Positions 56,508 through 64,000 of a stretch of DNA of 64,000 nt are shown here, piece by piece. Under the pieces are notes generated by a model. That model did not search any database, had not been told where the DNA came from, and worked only from the letters and a program-made list of their open reading frames with translations. The stretch comes from Vibrio cyclitrophicus (GTDB lineage: Bacteria > Pseudomonadota > Gammaproteobacteria > Enterobacterales > Vibrionaceae): positions 620,001-684,000 of the forward strand of contig NZ_AP025480.1 in NCBI RefSeq assembly GCF_024347435.1, read 5' to 3'. The position numbers and the translations under genes are program-made. The first letter of the stretch is position 1. The number at the start of each line of letters is the position of its first letter.

Positions 56508-56668
56508 ATTTTTCTTGTTAGAATGGACGGTGCATTGATGTTATCGGCTAGTTTCAATCGATCTTTAAGTATAAGTGGTATGACTGCAACGTTTATTTTA
56601 ATGCGTACGGTCAACAAGGTCACAAAATAGTAACATTTACCAGTTACCAAGCAAATTATTGAGGTTTT

Positions 56669-58048
56669 ATGGCTAAGGCAAAACGAGCTTATGTGTGTAA
56701 TGACTGTGGCGCTGACTTTCCACGTTGGCAAGGGCAGTGCAACGCATGTGGTGCTTGGAACACGATTACAGAAGTTAGGTTAGCCGCTTCACCTCAGGTA
56801 GCGCGCAATGAAAGATTATCTGGTTATGCTGGTTCTGTAACAGAATCGAGCGTTCAGACATTATCTGAAATTAATCTACAAGAAGTGCCACGTTTTAGCA
56901 GTGGTTTCAAAGAACTCGATCGCGTACTCGGTGGTGGCGTCGTTCCTGGCGCTGCGATTCTGATCGGTGGTAATCCCGGTGCAGGTAAATCAACCCTGTT
57001 ACTGCAGACCATGTGTCAGCTTTCTTCGCAATTACCGACTCTCTATGTCACTGGGGAAGAATCCTTACAGCAGGTAGCGATGCGAGCGTCTCGATTGGGC
57101 TTACCAAAAGAGCACTTAAAAATGCTCTCTGAAACCAACGTCGATAAAATCTGTCAGGTCGCTGAAAAAGAGCAGCCTAAGATCATGGTTATCGACTCGA
57201 TCCAAGTTATGCATGTCGCTGATGTTCAGTCATCGCCAGGCAGTGTTGCTCAAGTTCGTGAGTCAGCAACGGCATTAACGCGCTATGCGAAACAAAACAA
57301 CGTTGCTGTGTTCTTAGTGGGACACGTAACTAAAGACGGTACTCTGGCTGGCCCCAAGGTACTTGAACACATTATTGACTGTTCCGTGCTGTTAGATGGC
57401 GGAACCGATAGCCGCTTTAGAACGCTACGTAGCCACAAAAACCGTTTTGGTGCGGTTAATGAGTTGGGTGTGTTTGCAATGACAGGCCAAGGCCTGAAAG
57501 AAGTCAGCAATCCATCGGCTATTTTCTTGTCTCGCGGTGAAGAAGAAACCTCAGGCAGTTCCGTGATGGTGGTTTGGGAAGGGACGCGTCCACTTCTTGT
57601 TGAAATCCAAGCGCTGGTGGACTATTCGCAGCTGGCAAACCCACGTCGTGTCGCTGTCGGCCTAGAGCAAAACAGGCTTTCGTTGTTATTAGCGGTGCTG
57701 CATAAACACGGCGGCTTACAAATGGCTGACCAAGATGTGTTTGTGAATGTCGTCGGTGGTGTTAAAGTAACCGAAACCAGTGCTGATCTTGCGTTGGTGA
57801 TGGCTCTACTTTCAAGTTTCAGAGATCGCGCATTGCCAAAAGATGTGGTGGTATTTGGAGAAGTAGGCCTAGCGGGTGAGATTCGACCGGTACCGAGTGG
57901 GCAAGAGCGTCTAAATGAGGCATTTAAACACGGCTTTAAGAAAGCGATTGTACCGGCAGCAAACATGCCTAAAGGTGGCATTCCTGGAATGCAGATCCAC
58001 GGCGTGAAAAAATTATCGGAAGCAATTAATGCTTTTGATGAGTTGTAA
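56669..58048 (+). CDS. radA: DNA repair protein RadA
   Basis: RecA-like branch-migration helicase used in recombinational repair. The 459 residues comprise a C4 zinc finger (C10, C13, C24, C27), a RecA core with Walker A GGNPGAGKSTLLLQ (about 100-113), the RadA-specific KNRFG motif in SHKNRFGAVNELG and a Lon-protease-like C-terminal domain (about 290-459). It follows serB as in enteric genomes, with the PilZ gene inserted between. Confidence 0.97.
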   Translation: MAKAKRAYVCNDCGADFPRWQGQCNACGAWNTITEVRLAASPQVARNERLSGYAGSVTESSVQTLSEINLQEVPRFSSGFKELDRVLGGGVVPGAAILIGGNPGAGKSTLLLQTMCQLSSQLPTLYVTGEESLQQVAMRASRLGLPKEHLKMLSETNVDKICQVAEKEQPKIMVIDSIQVMHVADVQSSPGSVAQVRESATALTRYAKQNNVAVFLVGHVTKDGTLAGPKVLEHIIDCSVLLDGGTDSRFRTLRSHKNRFGAVNELGVFAMTGQGLKEVSNPSAIFLSRGEEETSGSSVMVVWEGTRPLLVEIQALVDYSQLANPRRVAVGLEQNRLSLLLAVLHKHGGLQMADQDVFVNVVGGVKVTETSADLALVMALLSSFRDRALPKDVVVFGEVGLAGEIRPVPSGQERLNEAFKHGFKKAIVPAANMPKGGIPGMQIHGVKKLSEAINAFDEL

Positions 58049-58157
58049 TTGAGCTCACTTCAGCTACTCTATACAGCAGAAATTCAGTCTAACTTGAGCA
58101 TGATATTCGCCCTAAGTTAGCACTAAACTAAACAGTCACTTAGATTGTTTCCATAGA

Positions 58158-58188
58158 TTGCCTTTTTCTATATGTTAGAAAAAGGCAA
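58158..58188. terminator. 13-bp perfect hairpin between radA and fusA
   Basis: TTGCCTTTTTCTA pairs with TAGAAAAAGGCAA around a 5-nt loop and is followed by AGTTTTTT. It is probably the radA terminator, though about 110 bases past the stop. Confidence 0.65.
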
Positions 58189-58236
58189 AGTTTTTTAGTC
58201 CCAAATGCATGCAAAGCTATCAGTCTTCACAGATTG

Positions 58237-58245
58237 TGATATACT
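58237..58245 (+). promoter_or_regulatory. extended -10 promoter of the EF-G gene
   Basis: TGATATACT (TG-N-TATACT) 38 bases before the EF-G start, followed by a GC-rich discriminator (CTGCGCGC). Confidence 0.6.
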
Positions 58246-58282
58246 CTGCGCGCATTTTATATCCTATTAACAGAGTAAGACA

Positions 58283-60370
58283 ATGGCAGATTTATCGAAA
58301 TACAGAAACATTGGTATTTTCGCGCACGTTGATGCGGGTAAAACAACTACCACTGAGCGTATCCTTAAGCTAACTGGTCAAATCCACAAGACTGGTGAAG
58401 TACATGATGGCGAATCAACGACTGACTTCATGGAACAGGAAGCTGAGCGCGGTATTACTATCCAATCAGCAGCTGTAAGCTGTTTTTGGAACGATCACCG
58501 TCTAAACGTTATCGATACTCCTGGACACGTTGACTTCACAGTTGAAGTATACCGTTCTCTTAAAGTTCTTGATGGCGGTATCGGTGTATTCTGTGGTTCT
58601 GGTGGTGTTGAACCTCAATCAGAAACTAACTGGCGCTACGCTAACGAATCAGAAGTATCTCGTCTGATCTTCGTTAACAAACTAGACCGTATGGGTGCAG
58701 ATTTCTACAACGTTGTTGACCAAGTTAAAAACGTTCTAGGTGCTACTCCTCTAGTTATGGTTCTACCAATCGGTCGTGAAGACGAATTCGTTGGTGTTGT
58801 AGACCTACTAAGCCGTAAAGCATACGTTTGGGATGACACTGGTCTTCCTGAAAACTACGAAATCACTGACGTTCCTGCGGACATGGTTGATGACGTTGAG
58901 CAATACCGTGAAGAGCTAATCGAAACTGCTGTAGAGCAAGACGATGACCTAATGGAAGCTTACATGGAAGGTGAAGAGCCTTCTATCGAAGACATCAAGC
59001 GTTGTATCCGTAAAGGTACTCGTGATATCGCATTCTTCCCAACGTTCTGTGGTTCTGCGTTCAAGAACAAAGGTATGCAACTTATCCTTGATGCTGTAGT
59101 AGATTACCTACCAGCACCAACTGAAGTTGATCCTCAGCCTCTAATGGATGAGAACGGCGAAGAAACTGGCGAACACGCTATCGTTTCTACAGATGAAACA
59201 TTCAAAGCGCTTGCATTCAAAATCATGGATGACCGCTTCGGTGCTCTAACTTTCGTTCGTATTTACTCTGGTAAACTGAACAAAGGTGACACGATTCTTA
59301 ACTCATTCACTGGCAAAACAGAACGTGTTGGCCGTATGGTTGAGATGCAAGCTGATGACCGTAACGAACTAACTAGCGCACAAGCTGGTGACATCATTGC
59401 GATCGTTGGTATGAAGAACGTGCAAACTGGTCACACTCTATGTGATCCTAAAGATCAAGTAACGCTTGAGCCAATGGTATTCCCAACTCCAGTAATCTCA
59501 ATCGCTGTATCTCCAAAAGATAAAGGCGGTTCTGAGAAAATGGGTATCGCGATCGGTAAAATGGTTGCAGAAGATCCATCTTTCCAAGTTGAGACTGACG
59601 AAGAGACTGGCGAAACTATCCTGAAAGGTATGGGTGAACTTCACCTAGACATCAAGGTAGATATCCTTAAGCGTACATACGGCGTTGACCTAACTGTAGG
59701 TGCTCCTCAAGTTGCTTACCGTGAAACTATCACTCAAGCAATTGAAGATAGCTACACGCACAAGAAGCAATCTGGTGGTTCTGGTCAATTCGGTAAGATC
59801 GATTACCGTATCAAACCAGGCGAAGCAGGTTCTGGCTTCAAGTTCAACTCTGTAGTTGTGGGCGGTAACGTTCCTAAAGAATTCTGGCCTGCAGTTGAGA
59901 AAGGCTTCGCATCTATGATGGAAAACGGCGTACTAGCTGGCTTCCCTACGCTAGACGTTGAAGTTGAACTTTTCGATGGTGGTTTCCACGCAGTCGATTC
60001 ATCTGCAATCGCATTTGAAATCGCAGCGAAAGGTGCATTCCGTCAATCTATGCCTAAAGCTGGCGCGCAACTTCTTGAGCCTATCATGAACGTTGACGTG
60101 TTTACTCCAGACGATCACGTTGGTGATGTTATCGGTGACCTTAACCGTCGTCGTGGCATGATCAAAGATCAACAAGCTGGCGTTACTGGTGTTCGTATTA
60201 AAGCTGACGTACCTCTTTCTGAGATGTTCGGCTATATCGGTCACCTACGTACTATCACTTCTGGTCGTGGCCAATTCTCTATGGAATTCGCACAATACGC
60301 ACCATGTCCAACTAACGTTGCTGACGAAGTGATTGCAAAAGTTAAAGCAGAAAAAGAAGCTGGTAAGTAA
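58283..60370 (+). CDS. fusA: elongation factor G (second, non-str-operon type)
   Basis: Ribosomal translocase/recycling GTPase, 695 residues, five domains. The G domain has AHVDAGKT (14-21), DTPGHVDF and [10 protein letters not shown]. Domain IV is typical ([22 protein letters not shown]), and domain V ends with [14 protein letters not shown]. It stands alone, without rpsL, rpsG or tuf beside it. Its acidic insert-rich G domain differs from the str-operon EF-G, so it is most likely the additional EF-G that vibrios carry (VC2342 position by memory). Division of labour between the two copies is not visible here. Confidence 0.92.
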   Translation: MADLSKYRNIGIFAHVDAGKTTTTERILKLTGQIHKTGEVHDGESTTDFMEQEAERGITIQSAAVSCFWNDHRLNVIDTPGHVDFTVEVYRSLKVLDGGIGVFCGSGGVEPQSETNWRYANESEVSRLIFVNKLDRMGADFYNVVDQVKNVLGATPLVMVLPIGREDEFVGVVDLLSRKAYVWDDTGLPENYEITDVPADMVDDVEQYREELIETAVEQDDDLMEAYMEGEEPSIEDIKRCIRKGTRDIAFFPTFCGSAFKNKGMQLILDAVVDYLPAPTEVDPQPLMDENGEETGEHAIVSTDETFKALAFKIMDDRFGALTFVRIYSGKLNKGDTILNSFTGKTERVGRMVEMQADDRNELTSAQAGDIIAIVGMKNVQTGHTLCDPKDQVTLEPMVFPTPVISIAVSPKDKGGSEKMGIAIGKMVAEDPSFQVETDEETGETILKGMGELHLDIKVDILKRTYGVDLTVGAPQVAYRETITQAIEDSYTHKKQSGGSGQFGKIDYRIKPGEAGSGFKFNSVVVGGNVPKEFWPAVEKGFASMMENGVLAGFPTLDVEVELFDGGFHAVDSSAIAFEIAAKGAFRQSMPKAGAQLLEPIMNVDVFTPDDHVGDVIGDLNRRRGMIKDQQAGVTGVRIKADVPLSEMFGYIGHLRTITSGRGQFSMEFAQYAPCPTNVADEVIAKVKAEKEAGK

Positions 60371-60392
60371 TTAGCCCTTTTCTAAATTAGCT

Positions 60393-60428
60393 AAAAAGCC
60401 CCGCAAGTGAAAGCTTGCGGGGCTTTTT
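60393..60428. terminator. strong terminator after the EF-G gene
   Basis: Perfect 15-bp stem AAAAAGCCCCGCAAG/CTTGCGGGGCTTTTT with a 6-nt loop. Confidence 0.93.
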
Positions 60429-60514
60429 GTTGCTTATAATATACTGAGAGAGGTATGTGTGCCCCATGCTAAATAGATACGGAGCAAATACAGAGAAAGC
60501 TTAAGAAGAAGGGA

Positions 60515-60727
60515 CTAGCGTTTCAAATCAATGTAGATCTGCTCTACTTTAGTTCGAGCCCAATCTGTCTTACGCAAAAACTTTAAGCTAGATTTGATAC
60601 TCGGATCTTTTTTAAAACAGTTGATATTCACCATATAACTCAGTTCTTCCCAACCGTAATGTTCAACTAATTCAGTCAGTAGTTTTTGTAGGGTGATCCC
60701 GTGAAGTGGGTTGTTTTCTTGTGTCAT
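60515..60727 (-). CDS. VF530-family small DNA-binding-like protein
   Basis: A 70-residue protein matching the VF530 family (DUF2132), named after a Vibrio fischeri protein: [57 protein letters not shown]. The fold is a small helical bundle related to TfoX/HTH-like domains. DNA binding has been proposed for the family; function is not established. It lies downstream of the broken LysR gene on the same strand. Confidence 0.85.
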   Translation of the reverse strand: MTQENNPLHGITLQKLLTELVEHYGWEELSYMVNINCFKKDPSIKSSLKFLRKTDWARTKVEQIYIDLKR

Positions 60728-60766
60728 GAGATGTTCTCGCCATTTATTTGGGCTAAGTATATCAGG

Positions 60767-61385
60767 TTAATCAGGTGAATTATCCGACCATTTCAACTGG
60801 TAGTCGGTATCGATAATAGAAAGCTCCTCCCGCCCTTTATAACCAAATAGCTGAACCTGGCTTCGCATCCATGCTTCAAAACGTTTTATCTTTTCACGGT
60901 TAAAGTAACCAGCGTGATTCGATACTTTGGTAATTTCCATGACCATATCGAACGCAGATATCGATATTAGAATCTTCAAACGTGACTAGCTTGTTAGTCG
61001 GCTCAATTAACATGGATAGATCAGGGTGGCGATCGCGAAAGTCGCCAATTCTCGGTACTAGCCAATGCTGAGCAAAGGAAGGCACGGTAGAAATCGACAG
61101 CTGAGTAGGGTTTGGATCTTGGTTAATTCGTCTTACTCCATCTTGAATATGGTCAAAGCCTTTCTTCGCTTGCAGGTACAGTATTTCGCCTTCATGGGTT
61201 AATACTATTTTTCGGTGCTGACGAATAAACAAGTCTGCACCTAACCACTCTTCAAGTTGACGAATTTGTTGGCTGACGGCAGCTGCCGTGACAAACAGCT
61301 TTTCAGCCGCGAGTTTAAAACTGCCTGTTTCAGCTGCAGTATAAAAATAGTAGATCCCTTGGAAAGGTGGGGTTCGCTCTCTCAC
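60767..61385 (-). pseudogene. LysR-family (GcvA-like) regulator, internally deleted and frameshifted
   Basis: From GTG 61385 (AGGA upstream) the reverse strand encodes VRERTPPFQGIYYFYTAAE and a complete LysR helix-turn-helix (TGSFKLAAEKLFVTAAAVSQQIRQLEEWLGADLF). The first part of the effector domain follows, up to YGHGNYQSIESRWLL and a stop at 60900. A second frame, overlapping the end, then supplies a typical LysR C-terminus (NREKIKRFEAWMRSQVQLFGYKG) to the stop at 60767. About 100 residues between the two parts are missing. The DNA-binding half could still be made, but the effector domain cannot fold normally. It is divergent from the DUF1127 gene. Confidence 0.82.
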
Positions 61386-61488
61386 ATTAGTTTTCCTTAA
61401 CTGAATGCCAGTACCTATCGTTTGTCGCGAGTGTGTTGTTGGTCGATTATTGACCATAACAAAGCGGTGAATCAATAGGAGAAAGGTT

Positions 61489-61695
61489 ATGAACACGATA
61501 ACTGCGAGAACAAATCGTCATCAAGCATTGTTTTCATCATTATCAGTTAAGGAATTCTATTCTAAATTTAGACTTTATTTTCAGAACCGTAGAACGAGAA
61601 AGCACCTAGCTGAACTGTCAGATCATTTACTTGAAGATGTTGGTATTACCCGAGGTCAGGCTAATGAAGAGGTGAGAAAGTCATTTTGGGAGTGA
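61489..61695 (+). CDS. DUF1127 (YjiS-like) small protein
   Basis: A 68-residue basic protein with a strong ribosome binding site (AGGAG before 61489). The C-terminal half is the DUF1127 domain: FQNRRTRKHLAELSDHLLEDVGITRGQANEEVRKSFW, where the RxLxxLSDxxLxDIGxxR pattern is clear. Some family members bind RNA or influence phosphate and carbon metabolism in alphaproteobacteria; the role in vibrios is unknown. LysR genes often regulate such neighbours. Here the divergent LysR gene is broken and a second LysR remnant lies downstream. Confidence 0.88.
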   Translation: MNTITARTNRHQALFSSLSVKEFYSKFRLYFQNRRTRKHLAELSDHLLEDVGITRGQANEEVRKSFWE

Positions 61696-61750
61696 TTCAG
61701 ATGATCAGACGAACTCTTTCTTCTTAGGAAGAGTTACACCAAAACCAACG

Positions 61751-61960
61751 CTAGATCTTTGAGATATCAGAAACTTCTTCATGTAGCCATTCAGTAAACG
61801 CCGCAATACGCTCTTTCCTCGGTGAGCTAGGATCAAAACATAAGTTAACTTGTACGCTAGGTGTCATGCTTATATCAAAGATATCTATTTCCATCCAACT
61901 TGTTTGCTCGTAATCGTTAAGTCATCTAATGAGAAATGACGTCGGTTTAGATTGCAAGAG
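61751..61960 (-). pseudogene. C-terminal remnant of a second LysR-family gene
   Basis: The reverse strand ends at a TAG (61751-61753) preceded by a typical LysR C-terminus: VNLCFDPSSPRKERIAAFTEWLHEEVSDISKI. Further upstream, in another frame, is RRHFSLDDLTIT, a conserved effector-domain segment that precedes the C-terminus by about 60 residues in intact proteins. Here it is only about 25 codons away. So the fragment carries a deletion and a frameshift and has no 5' half. The acyl-CoA ligase gene now occupies the place where its start would have been. Confidence 0.65.
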
Positions 61961-62004
61961 TAGTGATTCTGTTGATTGTACTAAGTACTTATAATGTAAG
62001 CTTA

Positions 62005-62030
62005 CAAAAAAGGAGCCAAAATGGCTCCTT
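62005..62030 (-). terminator. terminator of the acyl-CoA ligase gene
   Basis: On the reverse strand, stem AAGGAGCC/GGCTCCTT with a 5-nt loop, followed by TTTTTT. It lies 12 bases past the stop. Confidence 0.85.
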
Positions 62031-62041
62031 CTCGATTTTGA

Positions 62042-63730
62042 CTATTCTTCCCAAACCACTAATTTATCTTTCGGCCAGTTATGACCGATCTCATGATATT
62101 TCTGCTCAAGTATATGTCGTTTTATTTTAAGCGTTGGTGTTAACACGCCATTCTCAATACTCCACGGTTCTTTAATCATCAGTACGCCTTTGATCTTCTC
62201 ATGCGAAGCTAACTGTTCGTTCATTTTTTCAATGACGCGTTTGCTTGTTCTTTCGTAACGAGCCCGATCAAAATTAGGGAAGTCATGCGGCACTACGAGC
62301 AGGATAGGGCCAGGTAAGCCTAAGCCTATCAAACACATCATTTCGACACGACTGTACTCAAAGAGTTTATTTTCGATTGGTACAGGAGCGACAAACTTGC
62401 CTTTCGCGGTTTTAAAGGTATCTTTCTTACGCCCACGAATCGTTAAATAGCCTTCGCTGTCAATATCACCAATATCACCCGTATGAAGCCAACCTTCTGA
62501 GTTAAAAGATTCTTGAGTTGCAATGTCATTTTTGTAATAACCAGAGAACATGCCTTTGCTTCGAACTAAAATCTCTTCGTCTTCTGCAATTTTGAGTTCA
62601 ATGCCCGGACCAGCATTACCTACAGTGCCAATTTTGTCTGCTCTAAACGGGTAGTTAATCGTGCTGTAGGCGAAAGACTCAGTCATTCCCCAAGCTTCGG
62701 TAATGTGTAGGCCAACACTCTCATACCATGCAAGTAGAGCTGGTGATACCGGAGCTGAGCCGCAGCCAAGAACGCGAGCTTGGTCTAACCCCAGACCATC
62801 AGCCAGTTTCTTCTTAATGATGTTATTAACAAACGGGATTTTAAGTAAAAAGTTCAGTTTTTTCTGCGGTAACTTATCTTGAATTCGTTGTTGGAACAGA
62901 GTCCATAAACGAGGCACTGAAATAAACAAGGTTGGTCGGTGCATTTTCACATCATCAATAAATGTGTCTAACGACTCTGGGAAAGCGGTGACCACACCAC
63001 CGGCTACTGAAGAGCCAAAGATATAAACGCGTTCTGTGATATGGGCGAGCGGCAGATAAGAAAACAAACGATCGCCAGGTTGAATACCAATATGATCGAT
63101 CAAACTTTGTACAGACCACGTAAAGGCGCCGTAGGTGAGCATAGCACCTTTTGGTAGTCCTGATGTACCAGACGTATAGACAAGTGACATTAGCTTATCA
63201 TCGTGATGTTGAGGACGTTTGGTTGATGGCTTGTGTGTATCGATGAGCTGTTCAAAAGTGTGTTGGCACTTCGCAGCGCTATCGTATGGTAGCGAAATGC
63301 TCACTAAGTTCGGATTGTCATCGAGTACTTTTTGAGTTGCCGCAGGATCATCAAGTTTGCCTGTAATCACAATCTTACTTTCACTGTGATCAATACAATA
63401 CTGAATGGTGTCTGTGCCAGCAGTAGGAAAGATTGGGACGCTGACAAAATCTCCTAACATCATGGCAAGGTCACAGATAAACCACTCTGCACAGTTTTTA
63501 GACACGAGAGCGACTCGGTCACCGGGTTGAGCTCCGAGTCCCTCTAATGCTGATGCCAGTTTTAGTGCTTTGTCGGCCACTTCTTTATAAGTGAACTCAA
63601 CAAATTGGCGGTTAATTATTTGTTTTAAGTAGACTTCATCTGGACGTTCTTCTGCCCATCTTAAAATCATGTCATTGGGTGTAGGGAGAGCTGTTGCTTT
63701 TTCTTGGCTAAACTCGTTAGGCTGAATCAT
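62042..63730 (-). CDS. long-chain acyl-CoA synthetase (AMP-binding)
   Basis: A 562-residue adenylate-forming enzyme that activates fatty acids with ATP and CoA. The P-loop-like motif YTSGTSGLPKGAMLTYGAF is near residue 190. Also visible are the gate and adenine-binding segment GLHITEAWGMTESFAYSTINYP, GWLHTGDIGDIDSEGYLTIRGRKKD and the catalytic-lysine region near the C-terminus (NGVLTPTLKIKR). The layout is nearer to the FACL/bubblegum-type long-chain ligases than to enteric FadD. It lies beyond the EF-G region, downstream of an AraC regulator on the same strand. Exact chain-length preference is unknown. Confidence 0.9.
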   Translation of the reverse strand: MIQPNEFSQEKATALPTPNDMILRWAEERPDEVYLKQIINRQFVEFTYKEVADKALKLASALEGLGAQPGDRVALVSKNCAEWFICDLAMMLGDFVSVPIFPTAGTDTIQYCIDHSESKIVITGKLDDPAATQKVLDDNPNLVSISLPYDSAAKCQHTFEQLIDTHKPSTKRPQHHDDKLMSLVYTSGTSGLPKGAMLTYGAFTWSVQSLIDHIGIQPGDRLFSYLPLAHITERVYIFGSSVAGGVVTAFPESLDTFIDDVKMHRPTLFISVPRLWTLFQQRIQDKLPQKKLNFLLKIPFVNNIIKKKLADGLGLDQARVLGCGSAPVSPALLAWYESVGLHITEAWGMTESFAYSTINYPFRADKIGTVGNAGPGIELKIAEDEEILVRSKGMFSGYYKNDIATQESFNSEGWLHTGDIGDIDSEGYLTIRGRKKDTFKTAKGKFVAPVPIENKLFEYSRVEMMCLIGLGLPGPILLVVPHDFPNFDRARYERTSKRVIEKMNEQLASHEKIKGVLMIKEPWSIENGVLTPTLKIKRHILEQKYHEIGHNWPKDKLVVWEE

Positions 63731-63771
63731 TGTCTAACTCCATGTTTTTCGCTAAGTTATTATTTTTTGTT

Positions 63772-63799
63772 AAAATCATGTTAAATGTACCATGATTTT
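63772..63799. promoter_or_regulatory. inverted repeat upstream of the acyl-CoA ligase
   Basis: AAAATCATG/CATGATTTT, 9 bp, spacer 10, located between the AraC gene stop and the ligase start. It may be an operator for the ligase or a weak terminator of the AraC gene; on the reverse strand no long T run follows. Confidence 0.45.
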
Positions 63800-63817
63800 T
63801 TCTTTTAGGGAGTAAAA

Positions 63818-64000
63818 TTAGCGTTTTATGTTATCCATGCAGGCACGCCTATAGCTCGCAGGTGTCACACCTGTTCTTTTCTTAAAGATTCTTGAGAAAT
63901 ACGAGACATCTTTGTATCCACATTGATAAGCGATAACGGCTATTTTTGATTCGGTATCTGCCTCAATCAATTTTTTTGCTAGTAGGATTCGTTTATCGCA
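63818..64000 (-). CDS. AraC-family transcriptional regulator (3' end only)
   Basis: The reverse strand is open from the window edge for 60 codons to TAA (63818-63820). It reads as the second helix-turn-helix of an AraC/XylS DNA-binding domain: KLIEADTESKIAVIAYQCGYKDVSYFSRIFKKRTGVTPASYRR. The effector domain lies outside the window. Adjacent to, and on the same strand as, the acyl-CoA ligase, so it may control lipid use, but this is only context. Confidence 0.88.
   Translation of the reverse strand, partial: CDKRILLAKKLIEADTESKIAVIAYQCGYKDVSYFSRIFKKRTGVTPASYRRACMDNIKR

Overview
The window is a gene-dense stretch of a Vibrio main chromosome. The evidence is an OmpU-type porin with its characteristic neighbours (tyrS, dacB, greA, yhbY, rlmE, ftsH, folP, glmM, secG), two adjacent tRNA genes in front of rimP-nusA-infB, a RocS-like GGDEF/EAL protein beside ubiU/ubiV, a deoCABD operon behind a Vibrio-type NupC, and a large two-PilZ protein divergent from radA. 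Gene order matches what I remember of V. cholerae chromosome I. A Splendidus-clade species is plausible, but I cannot prove the species from the sequence.

Layout. 1-10052: 5' part of rsmC, an AI-2E-family membrane protein, a 41-residue membrane microprotein, hemL, erpA, a two-gene RND efflux pump and an M23 murein endopeptidase. 10182-14199: tyrS, a CBS-less MgtE-like transporter behind an unusual 0.3-kb leader, and dacB (PBP4). 14266-15706: an IS4-family insertion sequence that has split the intrinsic terminator of ompU. 15766-33589: ompU, then the housekeeping run greA, yhbY, rlmE, ftsH, folP, glmM, secG, tRNA-Leu, tRNA-fMet, rimP, nusA, infB, rbfA, truB, rpsO, pnp, covering transcription elongation, translation initiation, ribosome maturation and RNA decay. 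33714-44870: nlpI, a MarR regulator with a MATE exporter, the oxygen-independent ubiquinone genes ubiV/ubiU and (beyond rocS) ubiT, a GNAT gene, holD-rimI and prfC. 44975-54052: a DUF5363 microprotein, a TatD-family hydrolase, nupC and deoC-deoA-deoB-deoD (nucleoside uptake and catabolism), then smp and serB. 54159-64000: a PilZ protein, radA, a second-type EF-G, a VF530-family protein, a DUF1127 gene flanked by two decayed LysR genes, a long-chain acyl-CoA ligase and the 3' end of an AraC regulator.

Most of the window is conserved core genome. The signals that deserve attention are mainly in non-coding DNA: the leader of the MgtE-like gene (a 14-codon ORF, two mutually exclusive pairings, a G-free C-rich tract and 22-bp tandem repeats), the insertion sequence inside a terminator, a shared palindrome in front of marR and the MATE gene, structured leaders at pnp and rimP, and LysR decay around the DUF1127 gene. 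No CRISPR array, prophage, integron or toxin-antitoxin module is visible. All function calls come from reading protein motifs and gene order; no database search was run.
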